Of a stretch of DNA of 64,000 bases, positions 49,298 through 58,000 are shown piece after piece (within the stretch, counting starts at the first letter, position 1; each line of letters starts with the position of its first letter). Under the pieces are notes generated by a model. The model did no database searches. It was given only the letters and a program-made list of their open reading frames with translations, and had not been told where the DNA came from. The position numbers were made by a program, and so were the translations under genes. The stretch is from Pseudobdellovibrionaceae bacterium (GTDB lineage: Bacteria > Bdellovibrionota > Bdellovibrionia > Bdellovibrionales > Bdellovibrionaceae): the NCBI GenBank assembly GCA_016719575.1, contig JADJYV010000003.1:62001-126000 (forward strand), given 5' to 3'.

Positions 49298-51478
49298 TCA
49301 TTTCGAAACAAGACGAAGCCATTCTTCCGGAAAAGGAACAGACGTTTCGCTTTGGTTCAGGCGTTTGTAGAACACAAAGTTCCTTAGCACGAGCTTGATG
49401 TAGGATCTGGTTTCGTCGTAGGGAACCTCTTCGATGAACTCGATGGCATCAGGTCGATAGCGGGTCTTGAGCCACCCCCGAATCGCCGTTCCACTGGCAT
49501 TGTAGGCAGAAACCGCGAGTATGTATTGCTGATCGTACTTTGTTAGGAGCCCCTTTATCTCTTTAGCACCAAGAGGTATGTTTACTTCGGGATTAAAAAG
49601 GTCATCGGGCTCGTTGTAAGGAATATTTGTTTTATGGCTAAGATTTTTTGCAATGGTCGGAAGAAGTTGCATGAGGCCGAAGGCGTCGACCGGACTGCGA
49701 GCGAGAGGGTTGAAGGCGGATTCCTGTCTGATGATCGAAAAGGCAATTTCTGGTGGAATTTGCTCGGCTGCTGCCGCCTGCTGGATAAGAACTTGATAGT
49801 TTCTCGGAAAAAGCAATTCAGGATGTTTGTTGACGAGAGTGTCTTTAACCTCTTGCGGAAGACTGCTAAAAGCCGCAAACAGAGGGAGGTATAGATTTGC
49901 TCGAGCGTAGCTTGTTAAAACTATCAACCATGCGTTTTCATCAACCTGAGTTTTTCTTTTTAGACCTTCCGCAAGCTGGTCAATGATTCTTTCAGCAAAA
50001 CTTTTCTCGCCGACGGCCATCAGCCATTCGGCTTGCAGTGCTGATTGGGGGGAGAGCTCTTTGAGGTTTGATAGAGAGTATGAAAAATCCTTCTCATTGC
50101 TTTTAAGCGGTGTGAAGGCCTGATTCATTTCTCTGATGGCGAGGACTCCGTAATACCCAATCGGGTCCTCTTTGACGAGCTGGCGGAATAACTGCAGGGC
50201 CTCTTCGCTTTTGCCAATATTCTTGTAGGCCCGAGCCTGCCAAAAAAGACTTCGATTTTTGTCCGAAGGGTCTTTGGCTTTTTGCGCGAAATCCTCAAGA
50301 ACTTGCGCTGCCTGCTCGTACTTTTTCATTTTGTAAAGAACCCAGGGGTGCAGCCAAAAAACTCTTTCTCGAATCGGTGCTGCCGAGAGGGGTTCGGCGA
50401 GGCTGGCTTCGTAGTACTGACTGGCTTTTTCGAGCTGTCCCTTTTCCTCTTCCATTCGGCCCAACACAAAATAGATTTCATCCAGCGGATGCAGTCCCTT
50501 GAGTTGGCGCTGTGCCTCTTTCAAAGTGTTCTTTGCAAGTTGTAGACGGTCTTCAGTCCAAAGAGTGCGAGCTAGCAGAACATAGCTTTCGTGCAAATGT
50601 CGAATGGAGAGCATGTCTTTCTTGTATTTTTTAAAGGAAGCTTTGGCGGAGTTGACCATCTGGCTGGTCGAATCAATATAGTCATTTTTATTTTGTGCGA
50701 CCTTGTGGGTCATGCGAATATTTTTGAGGGCCTGGAACTTTTCTTCGCGGGAGGATTTTTCGTTATTAAAAATTCGCAGGTAGATTTCTAGCGCTTTTTT
50801 GAATTCACGGCGTTGGCGAAAATCTAAAGCAACAACGGGGAGTTCTTTGTCTGTAGGGTCAGGCTTGAGTCGCGGTGCCACTTTGTAGAGTTGGCTTTGA
50901 ATTGTTTTTACTTTTTCCGAGTCCTTGCTTTCCTGTGCGTTCCCAAGGGCCTCAAGTAGAAGTTGCTCTTTGTTTTTTTGAATAGATTCTTGCTGAGCAC
51001 TTTCAAGGAGAGCAGCAATGTCATCGGTTTTTTCTGATGTTAGGCGCGCTTCTTTCAAGAGAACTCGTGCGAGGACATCACGGCTAAATTTAAAATTATT
51101 ACGATAAGATTCGGCATTTAATGGCTCTAGTTTCTTGTTGTCGGTACAAGCCTGATGAGCTCGCAACAAAGCAATTTCTCGCAGAGGAAAGTGAATTTCT
51201 TTACTCAGTTCTGAGAATTTGTAGCAAGAAACATCAGAATTTGTTTCGAGGTTCAAAAGACCTTGGCGATAATTTTTCCACCAGGATTGGTTTTCGGCAG
51301 TCGTCTCGATCTTGTCGATTTCCTTGAGACTCAACTCTTGATTCTTGAGAGAAAAGTCATACCCGGGCGGAAATGAAGCGGGGGTGAGCAAGCTGTCTTT
51401 TCTTGACGTCGTGGCACAGCCAATGAGGACGGCAAAAAAGATGATAGCACCCACCCCGCGGCGAAAAGGGACGGGCAT
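49298..51478 (-). CDS. Slt-type lytic transglycosylase lipoprotein
   Basis: The lipobox AVLIGC gives a lipidated Cys at about residue 21. Residues 60-550 are helical hairpins of TPR type forming the superhelix typical of Slt70. The catalytic domain has Glu at about 586 (FSIIRQESAFNPLARSPVDA), FGLMQLLPTIAKNL and AVSAYNASGTAIRGW. It cleaves the glycan strand with formation of anhydro-muropeptides, in the periplasm. Its ATG overlaps the htpX stop by one base, so both are made from one message. Confidence 0.94.
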   Translation of the reverse strand: MPVPFRRGVGAIIFFAVLIGCATTSRKDSLLTPASFPPGYDFSLKNQELSLKEIDKIETTAENQSWWKNYRQGLLNLETNSDVSCYKFSELSKEIHFPLREIALLRAHQACTDNKKLEPLNAESYRNNFKFSRDVLARVLLKEARLTSEKTDDIAALLESAQQESIQKNKEQLLLEALGNAQESKDSEKVKTIQSQLYKVAPRLKPDPTDKELPVVALDFRQRREFKKALEIYLRIFNNEKSSREEKFQALKNIRMTHKVAQNKNDYIDSTSQMVNSAKASFKKYKKDMLSIRHLHESYVLLARTLWTEDRLQLAKNTLKEAQRQLKGLHPLDEIYFVLGRMEEEKGQLEKASQYYEASLAEPLSAAPIRERVFWLHPWVLYKMKKYEQAAQVLEDFAQKAKDPSDKNRSLFWQARAYKNIGKSEEALQLFRQLVKEDPIGYYGVLAIREMNQAFTPLKSNEKDFSYSLSNLKELSPQSALQAEWLMAVGEKSFAERIIDQLAEGLKRKTQVDENAWLIVLTSYARANLYLPLFAAFSSLPQEVKDTLVNKHPELLFPRNYQVLIQQAAAAEQIPPEIAFSIIRQESAFNPLARSPVDAFGLMQLLPTIAKNLSHKTNIPYNEPDDLFNPEVNIPLGAKEIKGLLTKYDQQYILAVSAYNASGTAIRGWLKTRYRPDAIEFIEEVPYDETRSYIKLVLRNFVFYKRLNQSETSVPFPEEWLRLVSK

Positions 51479-52377
51479 TAGTAAGAACGTCCGCGCTCAA
51501 GGGCTTTGATCCGGTCACTCAGAGCAGGATGGGTCATGAAAAGGTCTGCAAGAGTGCCGTGTTTTTCTCGTCCAGAAATTTTCAAAGTAGCCATGGCATC
51601 CTCTCGTGAAGGGGGCGCCTCATGCAAAGCTTGCAAACGTTTGAGAGCGGCAATCATATTCCCAGAAGAGGAGACCTGCGCGCTTCCAGCATCTGCCCTG
51701 AACTCTCGTTTTCGTGAGTAGAAATTAACGACAATGGAGCCAAGCAATGTAAAGGCGATGTCGCCGACGATAACACATAAGAAATGGACGACACTGCGGT
51801 ATTTGTCCTCAACGTTAGAGGCTATAACATTTGCGAGAATGCGGGAGAAGAACATGGCAAAAGCATTCACTACGCCTTGAATTAAGGTCATTGTTACCAT
51901 GTCGCCATTGGCAATATGCGCCACTTCATGACCAAGAACGCCTTCGATTTCACTGTCATTCATTTTTTGCAAAAGCCCTGTTGAAACCGCAACAAGTGAA
52001 TTGTTTTTGCTCGGGCCCGTTGCAAACGCATTGACATCAGGAGACTCGTAAATTCCAACCTCCGGCATTTTCGTTAACTTTGCCCGGCGAGAAAGCGAGT
52101 GAACTCTTTCAACAAGGTTCCGCAGGTCAGGTTGCGAAGTGTTGGGCTCGATGATGGTGACACCATAAAAGTGTTTCGCCGCGAATTTCGACATCATCAG
52201 AGAAATAAAGGCTCCCCCCATACCCCAGACCAAACAAAAAGCCATGAGCAATGGAAGGTATTGATTGACCCCGGCAACACCAAGAAAATGACTAACAAGA
52301 GACCAGACAATGCCAATTGTCACCATGACCAAGATATTCGTAAGGATGAAATAACCGAAGCGCTTAAAAAATTTCAT
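51478..52377 (-). CDS. htpX: HtpX membrane metalloprotease
   Basis: ATG 52377 follows GAGGAG at seven bases. Two N-terminal transmembrane helices, the zinc motif GHEVAHIANGDMVTM, two further helices (about 165-225), the Glu ligand region REFRADAGSAQ and the final THPALSDRIKAL are all as in HtpX. It degrades damaged membrane proteins at the inner membrane under stress. The downstream slt overlaps its stop. Confidence 0.96.
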   Translation of the reverse strand: MKFFKRFGYFILTNILVMVTIGIVWSLVSHFLGVAGVNQYLPLLMAFCLVWGMGGAFISLMMSKFAAKHFYGVTIIEPNTSQPDLRNLVERVHSLSRRAKLTKMPEVGIYESPDVNAFATGPSKNNSLVAVSTGLLQKMNDSEIEGVLGHEVAHIANGDMVTMTLIQGVVNAFAMFFSRILANVIASNVEDKYRSVVHFLCVIVGDIAFTLLGSIVVNFYSRKREFRADAGSAQVSSSGNMIAALKRLQALHEAPPSREDAMATLKISGREKHGTLADLFMTHPALSDRIKALERGRSY

Positions 52378-52448
52378 TAGCAAACTCCTCTAAAAACTTA
52401 TTCTGTTGAAAAGTTCTAATGACCAATTTGGCAATTTCTGCGGCTATG

Positions 52449-54782
52449 TCAAGTTGTGACCGTCTCTTTCGGCCTTTTTGAGCTATTGCCGCTCTGCCCA
52501 GAAGGAGTGGTGCTAAATTGGAACTTGAGGGCATTGCTTTCTAACTCTACTTGCACTCGTCCGCCGTCGACCAATCGGCCAAATAAGATTTCGTCGACCA
52601 AGTGTTTCTTGAGATGCTCATCCACAGTTCGAGCAAGCGGGCGGGCTCCGTAGACTTTGTCATAGCCCTTTTTCATCAGCCATTTCAGAACTTCTTGCGA
52701 AACCTGCATATCGATTTTTTTCTCAGCCAGGGTCATCTTGAGTTCATCTACGAATTTAGCTACGACTTTCAGGATAATCTCTTCGGGTAAGTCCTTGAAG
52801 CTAACGACAGCGTCAAGTCGATTTATAAATTCGGGCGAGAATGCCTTTTTGATGGCCTCCATACTTTGTAGGCTGCGATTCTCCTCTATAATTCCAATAG
52901 AACCCCGGGCCACTTCAAGGGCACCGGCATTGCTCGTCATTACAAAGATAACATTTTTAAAATCAGCCACGCGGCCATGGGAGTCTGTCATGCGCCCGGC
53001 ATCCATCACTTGCAAGAGAGCATTGGTAATATCGGGATGGGCTTTTTCGATCTCATCGAGAAGAAGCACAGAGTAGGGGTGTTTATTGACAGCCTCTGTA
53101 AGGAGACCGCCCCCCTCAAAACCTACGTATCCCGGAGGGGCTCCGACGAGACGGGCGACGGCGTGTTTTTCCATGTACTCGCTCATGTCAAAACGATGAA
53201 AGTGAACGCCGAGAATGTGCGCAAGCTGTTTACACACTTCGGTCTTGCCTACGCCGGTGGGGCCAGTGAAGAGGTAACTCCCGATGGGTTTGTCTGGACG
53301 AGCAAGGCCGCTGCGAGCAAGTTTTATACTGGTTACAAGGCGATCAATCGCCTCTTCTTGTCCGTAGATGAGGGCCTTTAGTTTTTTATCGAGATCTCGT
53401 AGCTGCATTTTTTCATTGGAAGAGATACTGGCAATAGGAAGCCCGGTCATTTTAGCGATGACCTCTTCAATTCCAGAAACATCGACAATGGTTTTTTCAG
53501 TCGTTAAGTCTTTGAGGCGAAAATAGGCGCCAGCTTCATCAAGAACATCAATAGCTTTGTCCGGCAACAACTTGCCGTGAATATGCTTGATCGACAACTC
53601 AACAGCAGCTTTCAGAGCCTCATCGGTAAACTTGACATTATGGAAGTCCTCATAAGATTTGCGCAGACCCTTTAGGATAGCAACACAATCTGTGGCAGTC
53701 GGTTCACTTACGTCGATACGCTGAAAGCGGCGATTGAGGGCACGGTCTTTTTCGAAGTATTGTCGGTACTCAGAATGCGTGGTCGAACCGATGCAGCTGA
53801 TCTCGCCACTTGCGAGTGCGGGTTTGAGCAAATTCGATGCGTCGAGGGATCCTCCGGAGGTCGAGCCTGCTCCAACAATATTGTGGATTTCATCGATAAA
53901 CAAAATTGCATTCGGACGTTTTTCGATTTCCTTAATGATGGCCTTCAGGCGTCCTTCGAAGTCACCACGAAATTTTGTCCCAGCAAGGAGGGTACCAATG
54001 TCTAGGGAGTAGATCACCGCACTTTTGAGTTTTTCGGGGACGAGGCCGCTCACTATTTTTGCGGCAAGGCCTTCGGCGATCGCCGTTTTACCAACCCCCG
54101 GTTCACCAATGAGCAGAGGATTATTTTTTGAACGGCGTGAAAGAATTTGAATCGTGCGGTCGAGGATGTCTTCTCGGCCGATCAAAGGATCAACCCGTCC
54201 GGCCTTGGCCTTCTCATTGAGATTCGTGCAAAAACTTTCAAGAGGGGATTTTTTACTGTCGTCAATGGGCCCGCCATCAACATCGGTCCGTTGAATTGCC
54301 GTGCTTTCTTGCTGAACTCCATCTTGATCCTTGGCGATTCCATGTGAGAGATAATTGACGACATCGAATTGGCTTAACCCCTGCTGTGAGAGCGCATAGA
54401 CAGCATGGGAGTCTTGTTCGTAAAATAGGGCAACCAGCAGGCTGCCCTCGTTGATTTGGTTTCGGCCAGAACTTTTAACTTGAATCGCAGCTCGCTGAAT
54501 AAGACGGTGGCAGGCAAGGGTGAATTCGGGGTTCCAACTTTCGAAGCCGCCGTAGGATTTTAGCTGCTCATCGGTGATCGTCGGGGCATTTTTTTTGAGA
54601 TAGTCCTTTAAGTCCACTTTAAGTTTTTGCACATTCACGCCGCAAGCCTGAAGTATTTCAACCATGGTGGGGGATTCTGTCAGAGCCAAAAGGACGTGCT
54701 CCAGGGTGACAAACTCCTGGTGGGCTTTTTTAGCAATTTCTGTTGCAACAGCGAGGCGACGTTCGAGTTCACGGGTCATCAT
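52449..54782 (-). CDS. clpA: ClpA, ATPase of the ClpAP protease
   Basis: The 777-residue protein has the N-domain that binds ClpS (about 1-145), the first AAA+ module (GEPGVGKTAIAEGLA, FIDEIHNIVGAG) and the second (GPTGVGKTEVCKQLA, LLDEIEKAHPDI, FSPEFINRLDAVVSF). The ClpP-binding loop is visible as GSIGI, close to the IGL of E. coli. It unfolds proteins and feeds them to ClpP. AAGGAGG precedes two adjacent ATG codons. clpS lies 24 bp upstream on the same strand, the usual pair. Confidence 0.97.
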   Translation of the reverse strand: MMTRELERRLAVATEIAKKAHQEFVTLEHVLLALTESPTMVEILQACGVNVQKLKVDLKDYLKKNAPTITDEQLKSYGGFESWNPEFTLACHRLIQRAAIQVKSSGRNQINEGSLLVALFYEQDSHAVYALSQQGLSQFDVVNYLSHGIAKDQDGVQQESTAIQRTDVDGGPIDDSKKSPLESFCTNLNEKAKAGRVDPLIGREDILDRTIQILSRRSKNNPLLIGEPGVGKTAIAEGLAAKIVSGLVPEKLKSAVIYSLDIGTLLAGTKFRGDFEGRLKAIIKEIEKRPNAILFIDEIHNIVGAGSTSGGSLDASNLLKPALASGEISCIGSTTHSEYRQYFEKDRALNRRFQRIDVSEPTATDCVAILKGLRKSYEDFHNVKFTDEALKAAVELSIKHIHGKLLPDKAIDVLDEAGAYFRLKDLTTEKTIVDVSGIEEVIAKMTGLPIASISSNEKMQLRDLDKKLKALIYGQEEAIDRLVTSIKLARSGLARPDKPIGSYLFTGPTGVGKTEVCKQLAHILGVHFHRFDMSEYMEKHAVARLVGAPPGYVGFEGGGLLTEAVNKHPYSVLLLDEIEKAHPDITNALLQVMDAGRMTDSHGRVADFKNVIFVMTSNAGALEVARGSIGIIEENRSLQSMEAIKKAFSPEFINRLDAVVSFKDLPEEIILKVVAKFVDELKMTLAEKKIDMQVSQEVLKWLMKKGYDKVYGARPLARTVDEHLKKHLVDEILFGRLVDGGRVQVELESNALKFQFSTTPSGQSGNSSKRPKETVTT

Positions 54783-54805
54783 AAGTCCTCCTTGTTCTTC
54801 TTCAG

Positions 54806-55156
54806 TTACTCTTCTTCGAGGGTGCTCTTTAACGGGTGCTCATTCATTTGCGAGAATTGATTTGCTTGCATGACTTTCATTTCGGCCACTTCGAGCGTGT
54901 AGACACCAGCGAGGCCTGAACCTTTTTTGTGGACGTCGAGCATTATCTTGCTGGCTTCCTCTTCGGTCTTACCGAAGAAGCGTTTCAAAACGAGAACGAC
55001 AAAGTCCATCGGAGTGTAGTCGTCGTTAAGAAGAATGACTTTGTACATCTTAGGGGTTTCGATGCGGGGTACGGTCTGTACCGAGCCCTCTCCTTCGGGG
55101 GAAACCGATGGAACTGATTTTGATCCGTTCTGACTCTTTTCGTTTATTTTACTCAT
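54806..55156 (-). CDS. clpS: ClpS adaptor
   Basis: A disordered 35-residue N-terminus precedes the conserved core: YKVILLNDDYTPMDFVVLVL, MLDVHKKGSGLAGVYTLEVA and the final EMKV. The Asn-Asp-Asp-x-x-Thr motif and the Met form the N-degron pocket. It brings N-end-rule substrates to ClpA, encoded next to it. AAGGAAG lies before ATG 55156. It is divergent from pilA with 162 bp between. Confidence 0.96.
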   Translation of the reverse strand: MSKINEKSQNGSKSVPSVSPEGEGSVQTVPRIETPKMYKVILLNDDYTPMDFVVLVLKRFFGKTEEEASKIMLDVHKKGSGLAGVYTLEVAEMKVMQANQFSQMNEHPLKSTLEEE

Positions 55157-55257
55157 CTCCGACTTCCTTCAAGACCCTACCTAGACCTTGACCACTGTAG
55201 AGTATTATAAAATGATTGTCTTATTTTGAGAAGCGTTCTTGCGTTGTTAGGGACCTT

Positions 55258-55286
55258 TTGGCACCATTTTAAGGTGTGTATAAAAT
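55258..55286 (+). promoter_or_regulatory. Promoter of pilA
   Basis: TTGGCA (55258-55263) and TAAAAT (55281-55286) have a 17-bp spacing. The start would lie about 25 bp before ATG 55319, preceded by a GGGGG-type binding site. TGGCAC overlaps the -35, as in sigma-54 promoters, but the matching TTGC is missing. Confidence 0.55.
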
Positions 55287-55318
55287 AGGAACGTAAAACA
55301 AATTCTTGGGGGTTTATA

Positions 55319-55879
55319 ATGAAGAACGTGAGTCGTTTGAAGTCTCAGGCGGGTTTCTCGCTTGTTGAGTTGATGGTCGTTGTGGCGATCATTGGTATTT
55401 TGGCATCATTAGCAATTCCATCTGTGGGAAAATACATGGCAAAAGCCCGTCAATCTGAGGCAAAGACTCAGTTGTCATCTTTGTACACCGCAGAGAAAGC
55501 ATTCTTTGCAGAGTACACGGCCTATGACCCGCGCTTTTTGGCGGTTGGATATTCTCCAGAAGGCAAGCTTCGTTATAATGTCGGCTTTTTGAATGCCACG
55601 TTTACAGCTGGTGCAGCAAATGGTTACAACCTTGTACCGGCAGCCAATAGAGCTGCGGTTGGATATTGTGGCGCCCTTGGAGTATATGCAAATGGTTGCT
55701 CAATGCTTAACGGAGCAACGGGTGCGGCTCCTCCAGCACTGAATGCGAGTGACGTGTTTACTTCGAGCACCTTCACAGCAAATGCAGTGGCTTTCATTCA
55801 TCAAGCATCAGCTGTTGCTGATTCTTGGACAGTCAATCAGCAAAAAGATTTGCAAAACACAGTGAACGGAATTCCTTAG
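55319..55879 (+). CDS. pilA: PilA, type IV major pilin
   Basis: The class III leader (MKNVSRLKSQAG) is followed by FSLVELMVVVAIIGILASLA, with Glu at position 5 of the mature protein as needed for assembly. The globular part (about 150 residues) has two cysteines (GYCGALGVYANGCSML). Cleavage and methylation would be by PilD. Type IV pili are required for prey entry in Bdellovibrio, where pilA lies beside clpAS in my memory. It is followed at once by a strong terminator, which fits high monocistronic expression. Confidence 0.96.
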   Translation: MKNVSRLKSQAGFSLVELMVVVAIIGILASLAIPSVGKYMAKARQSEAKTQLSSLYTAEKAFFAEYTAYDPRFLAVGYSPEGKLRYNVGFLNATFTAGAANGYNLVPAANRAAVGYCGALGVYANGCSMLNGATGAAPPALNASDVFTSSTFTANAVAFIHQASAVADSWTVNQQKDLQNTVNGIP

Positions 55880-55886
55880 GTTTAAG

Positions 55887-56594
55887 ATGTTCAGTCAAGC
55901 TCGAAACCCAAGCTTCCTATTGCTTGGGTTTTTCTCTTTTTTCCTGATCTTATATTCGCAAATTTATGCATTGAAGGGGCTTCTTGATCGTCCACGGGAT
56001 CTTATTTCTCCGCCACCTGGAATCGAGAGATTTACTTTTGGTCACCGTGACGTCATTGCAGATTTCTTCTGGGTTCGCGCAATTCAGGACTTTGATTATT
56101 GTGACCAACAAATCGCTAAAAATCTGTGCGTAGGTAAGGGGTGGCTGTATCGCATGCTCAATTCCATTACTGAACTCTCGCCTAAGTTTCGCATGCCCTA
56201 CGCAACGGGTGCTGTGGCGCTGAGCGTGATGGTTTCTGATATTGAGGGTGCTGCGCAGATTTTTGATAAGGGGATTGAGAATTTTCCAAATGACTGGCCT
56301 ATTTTGTACCGAGCTGCTTACCATAATCTTTATGAAGTAAAAGATAAAAAGAGAGCGGCAGAACTTTTTATTCGCGCAGGCCGAAATGGAGCTCCTCCGT
56401 GGGTCTTTTCTTTAGCCGGCGGTTTGTACAATGAAATTGATGAGAGGGCCACAGCCGAAGCCATTTTGCAGGAGATGATCAATACCGAAGTTGATCCGAC
56501 GATTATTAAACGTCTTGAAGAAAAACTCAGTAATCTTCGAGAGAACTACTCGATACCTCCAGAGCAAAAACGAAGTCAACAAAATAGAAAATAG
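55887..56594 (+). CDS. Membrane-anchored TPR-like protein, 235 aa
   Basis: One N-terminal helix (FLLLGFFSFFLILYSQIYAL) anchors a periplasmic helical-repeat domain (RMPYATGAVALSVMVSDIEG, AAQIFDKGIENFPNDWPILY, AAELFIRAGRNGAPPW). Starts 7 bp after the pilA stop, with TTAGGT as a weak site. Since pilA's terminator lies in its first codons, expression should be a small fraction of pilA. The location suggests a role with the pilus, but no known pilus motif is present. Confidence 0.72.
   Translation: MFSQARNPSFLLLGFFSFFLILYSQIYALKGLLDRPRDLISPPPGIERFTFGHRDVIADFFWVRAIQDFDYCDQQIAKNLCVGKGWLYRMLNSITELSPKFRMPYATGAVALSVMVSDIEGAAQIFDKGIENFPNDWPILYRAAYHNLYEVKDKKRAAELFIRAGRNGAPPWVFSLAGGLYNEIDERATAEAILQEMINTEVDPTIIKRLEEKLSNLRENYSIPPEQKRSQQNRK
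55904..55942 (+). terminator. Terminator of pilA inside the next coding region
   Basis: AAACCCAAGC (55904-55913) pairs perfectly with GCTTGGGTTT (55922-55931), loop of eight, followed by TTCTCTTTTTT. The stem and T-run encode residues 7-18 of the next gene (RNPSFLLLGFFSFF). Confidence 0.88.
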
Positions 56595-56741
56595 TTTCGG
56601 TCGATTCGCACAAATAACAACTCGCTGATATTGTTGTTGTTTCGTCTTGCCTCCGCGGCCGGAGCCGCATCCGATTGGATTCGACACAAGCTATCGACGC
56701 ATCGCATTCCCAAAAGGAAGGCCGTACCCCCGGTCCTCGGC

Positions 56742-56769
56742 TTGACTCTTTGGGAAAAAGCTTCATATT
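56742..56769 (+). promoter_or_regulatory. Probable promoter of dnaJ
   Basis: TTGACT (56742-56747) and CATATT (56764-56769) with a 16-bp spacer, 33 bp before ATG 56802. No CIRCE element is seen. Confidence 0.4.
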
Positions 56770-56801
56770 CGCTTGATACAAAATTTTTGCTGGGGATTTT
56801 T

Positions 56802-57923
56802 ATGTCGAGTCAGAGGGATTACTACGAGATTTTGGGCGTTGCCAAAGAGGCCGACGCCGATACAATCAAAAAAGCCTATCGCAAGTTGGCGATGCAGTTT
56901 CACCCTGATAAAAATCCGGGAAACCCTGCGGCAGAAGAGAAATTCAAAGAGGCCGCAGCAGCTTACGAAGTATTGAGCGATTCACAAAAACGAGCGCAGT
57001 ATGATCGCTTTGGCCATGCCGCCTTTGCTGGCGGCATGGGTGGCCGCGGTGGTGCTGGCTATCAGGATGTTGAAGACATTTTTGCAAACTTTGGTGATAT
57101 TTTTGGAGATTTTTTTGGCGGCGGCGGTCAAGGACAACGGCGCCGCTCCCGCAATGAGGCTCGCCGAGGTGCTGACCTTCGCTACGTGACTGAAATATCA
57201 TTGAAGGAAGTCCTTACGGGCCTCGAAAAGGATATTGAGTTTGACACTGACAAGGCCTGCGAAGAATGCAAAGGCAGTGGGGCCGAAAAAGGCGCTAGCC
57301 CCGTGAGTTGTCCCACTTGTGGTGGTTCTGGGCAAGTTGTGCGCTCTCAAGGTTTCTTTAGTGTGGCTTCGACCTGTCCTACCTGCCGAGGAGAGGGCGT
57401 GATGATCAAGAACCCATGCAAGCCATGCAAAGGAAAAGGGCGCGTTTCAGAGCACCGAAAAATTCGTATTAATATTCCCCCCGGAGTCGACACGGGAACC
57501 AGATTGCGAGTTGGCAATGAAGGCGAAGGCGGATTTAACGGCGGTCCAGCCGGTGACCTTTATGTCGAAATTCGCGTCAAAGAGCATCCACGTTTTGAGC
57601 GAGACGAAGCAGACCTTCATATGCGTGTAAAAGTCCCTTATCTGCAGCTTCTTCTTGGGGCCGAGGTTCCAATAGAAACCTTGAGTGGCGAAGAAGTTTT
57701 AGAAATCCCCAAAGGAACGATGAACGGAAAAACTCTTAAAATGTCAGGACGGGGCTTGCCTTCTTTGCGAGGTCAACGTCGTGGTGACCTCTTCTGTCTC
57801 CTGGAGGTAGAATTTCCAGAAAAAATCTCAAAAGAAGAGGAAAAAATCCTACGTGAATTGGCAAGATTAAAGGGTGTTGAAGTAAAAGGGGACGGCGGCG
57901 GCCTTTTTAATAGAAAAAAATGA
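56802..57923 (+). CDS. dnaJ: DnaJ co-chaperone
   Basis: ATG 56802 opens MSSQRDYYEILGVAKEADAD, with TGGGGA upstream; the frame extends to 56631 but without family similarity. J-domain with HPDKNPGN, a Gly/Phe-rich part with an acidic-aromatic DIFANFGDIFGDFFG, four zinc motifs (CEECKGSG, CPTCGGSG, CPTCRGEG, CKPCKGKG) and the C-terminal substrate-binding domains are all present; 373 residues is the usual size. It stimulates DnaK, encoded 77 bp downstream. The order dnaJ-dnaK is inverted relative to most bacteria. Confidence 0.97.
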   Translation: MSSQRDYYEILGVAKEADADTIKKAYRKLAMQFHPDKNPGNPAAEEKFKEAAAAYEVLSDSQKRAQYDRFGHAAFAGGMGGRGGAGYQDVEDIFANFGDIFGDFFGGGGQGQRRRSRNEARRGADLRYVTEISLKEVLTGLEKDIEFDTDKACEECKGSGAEKGASPVSCPTCGGSGQVVRSQGFFSVASTCPTCRGEGVMIKNPCKPCKGKGRVSEHRKIRINIPPGVDTGTRLRVGNEGEGGFNGGPAGDLYVEIRVKEHPRFERDEADLHMRVKVPYLQLLLGAEVPIETLSGEEVLEIPKGTMNGKTLKMSGRGLPSLRGQRRGDLFCLLEVEFPEKISKEEEKILRELARLKGVEVKGDGGGLFNRKK

Positions 57924-58000
57924 CCTCGTTACCTTGACGGAATCAAATTGGGCATCATGTTTGAATTGTTAGTAAAATTAGTTAGTTAAAGGAGTACGTA

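Noticed and set aside
55258..55275. Sigma-54 promoter for pilA from TGGCAC
   Set aside because: The second half (TTGC at the right distance) is missing, while a sigma-70-type pair with 17-bp spacing is present.
55950..56324. Minus-strand frame behind pilA
   Set aside because: It lies within the anchored helical-repeat gene and lacks a start site.
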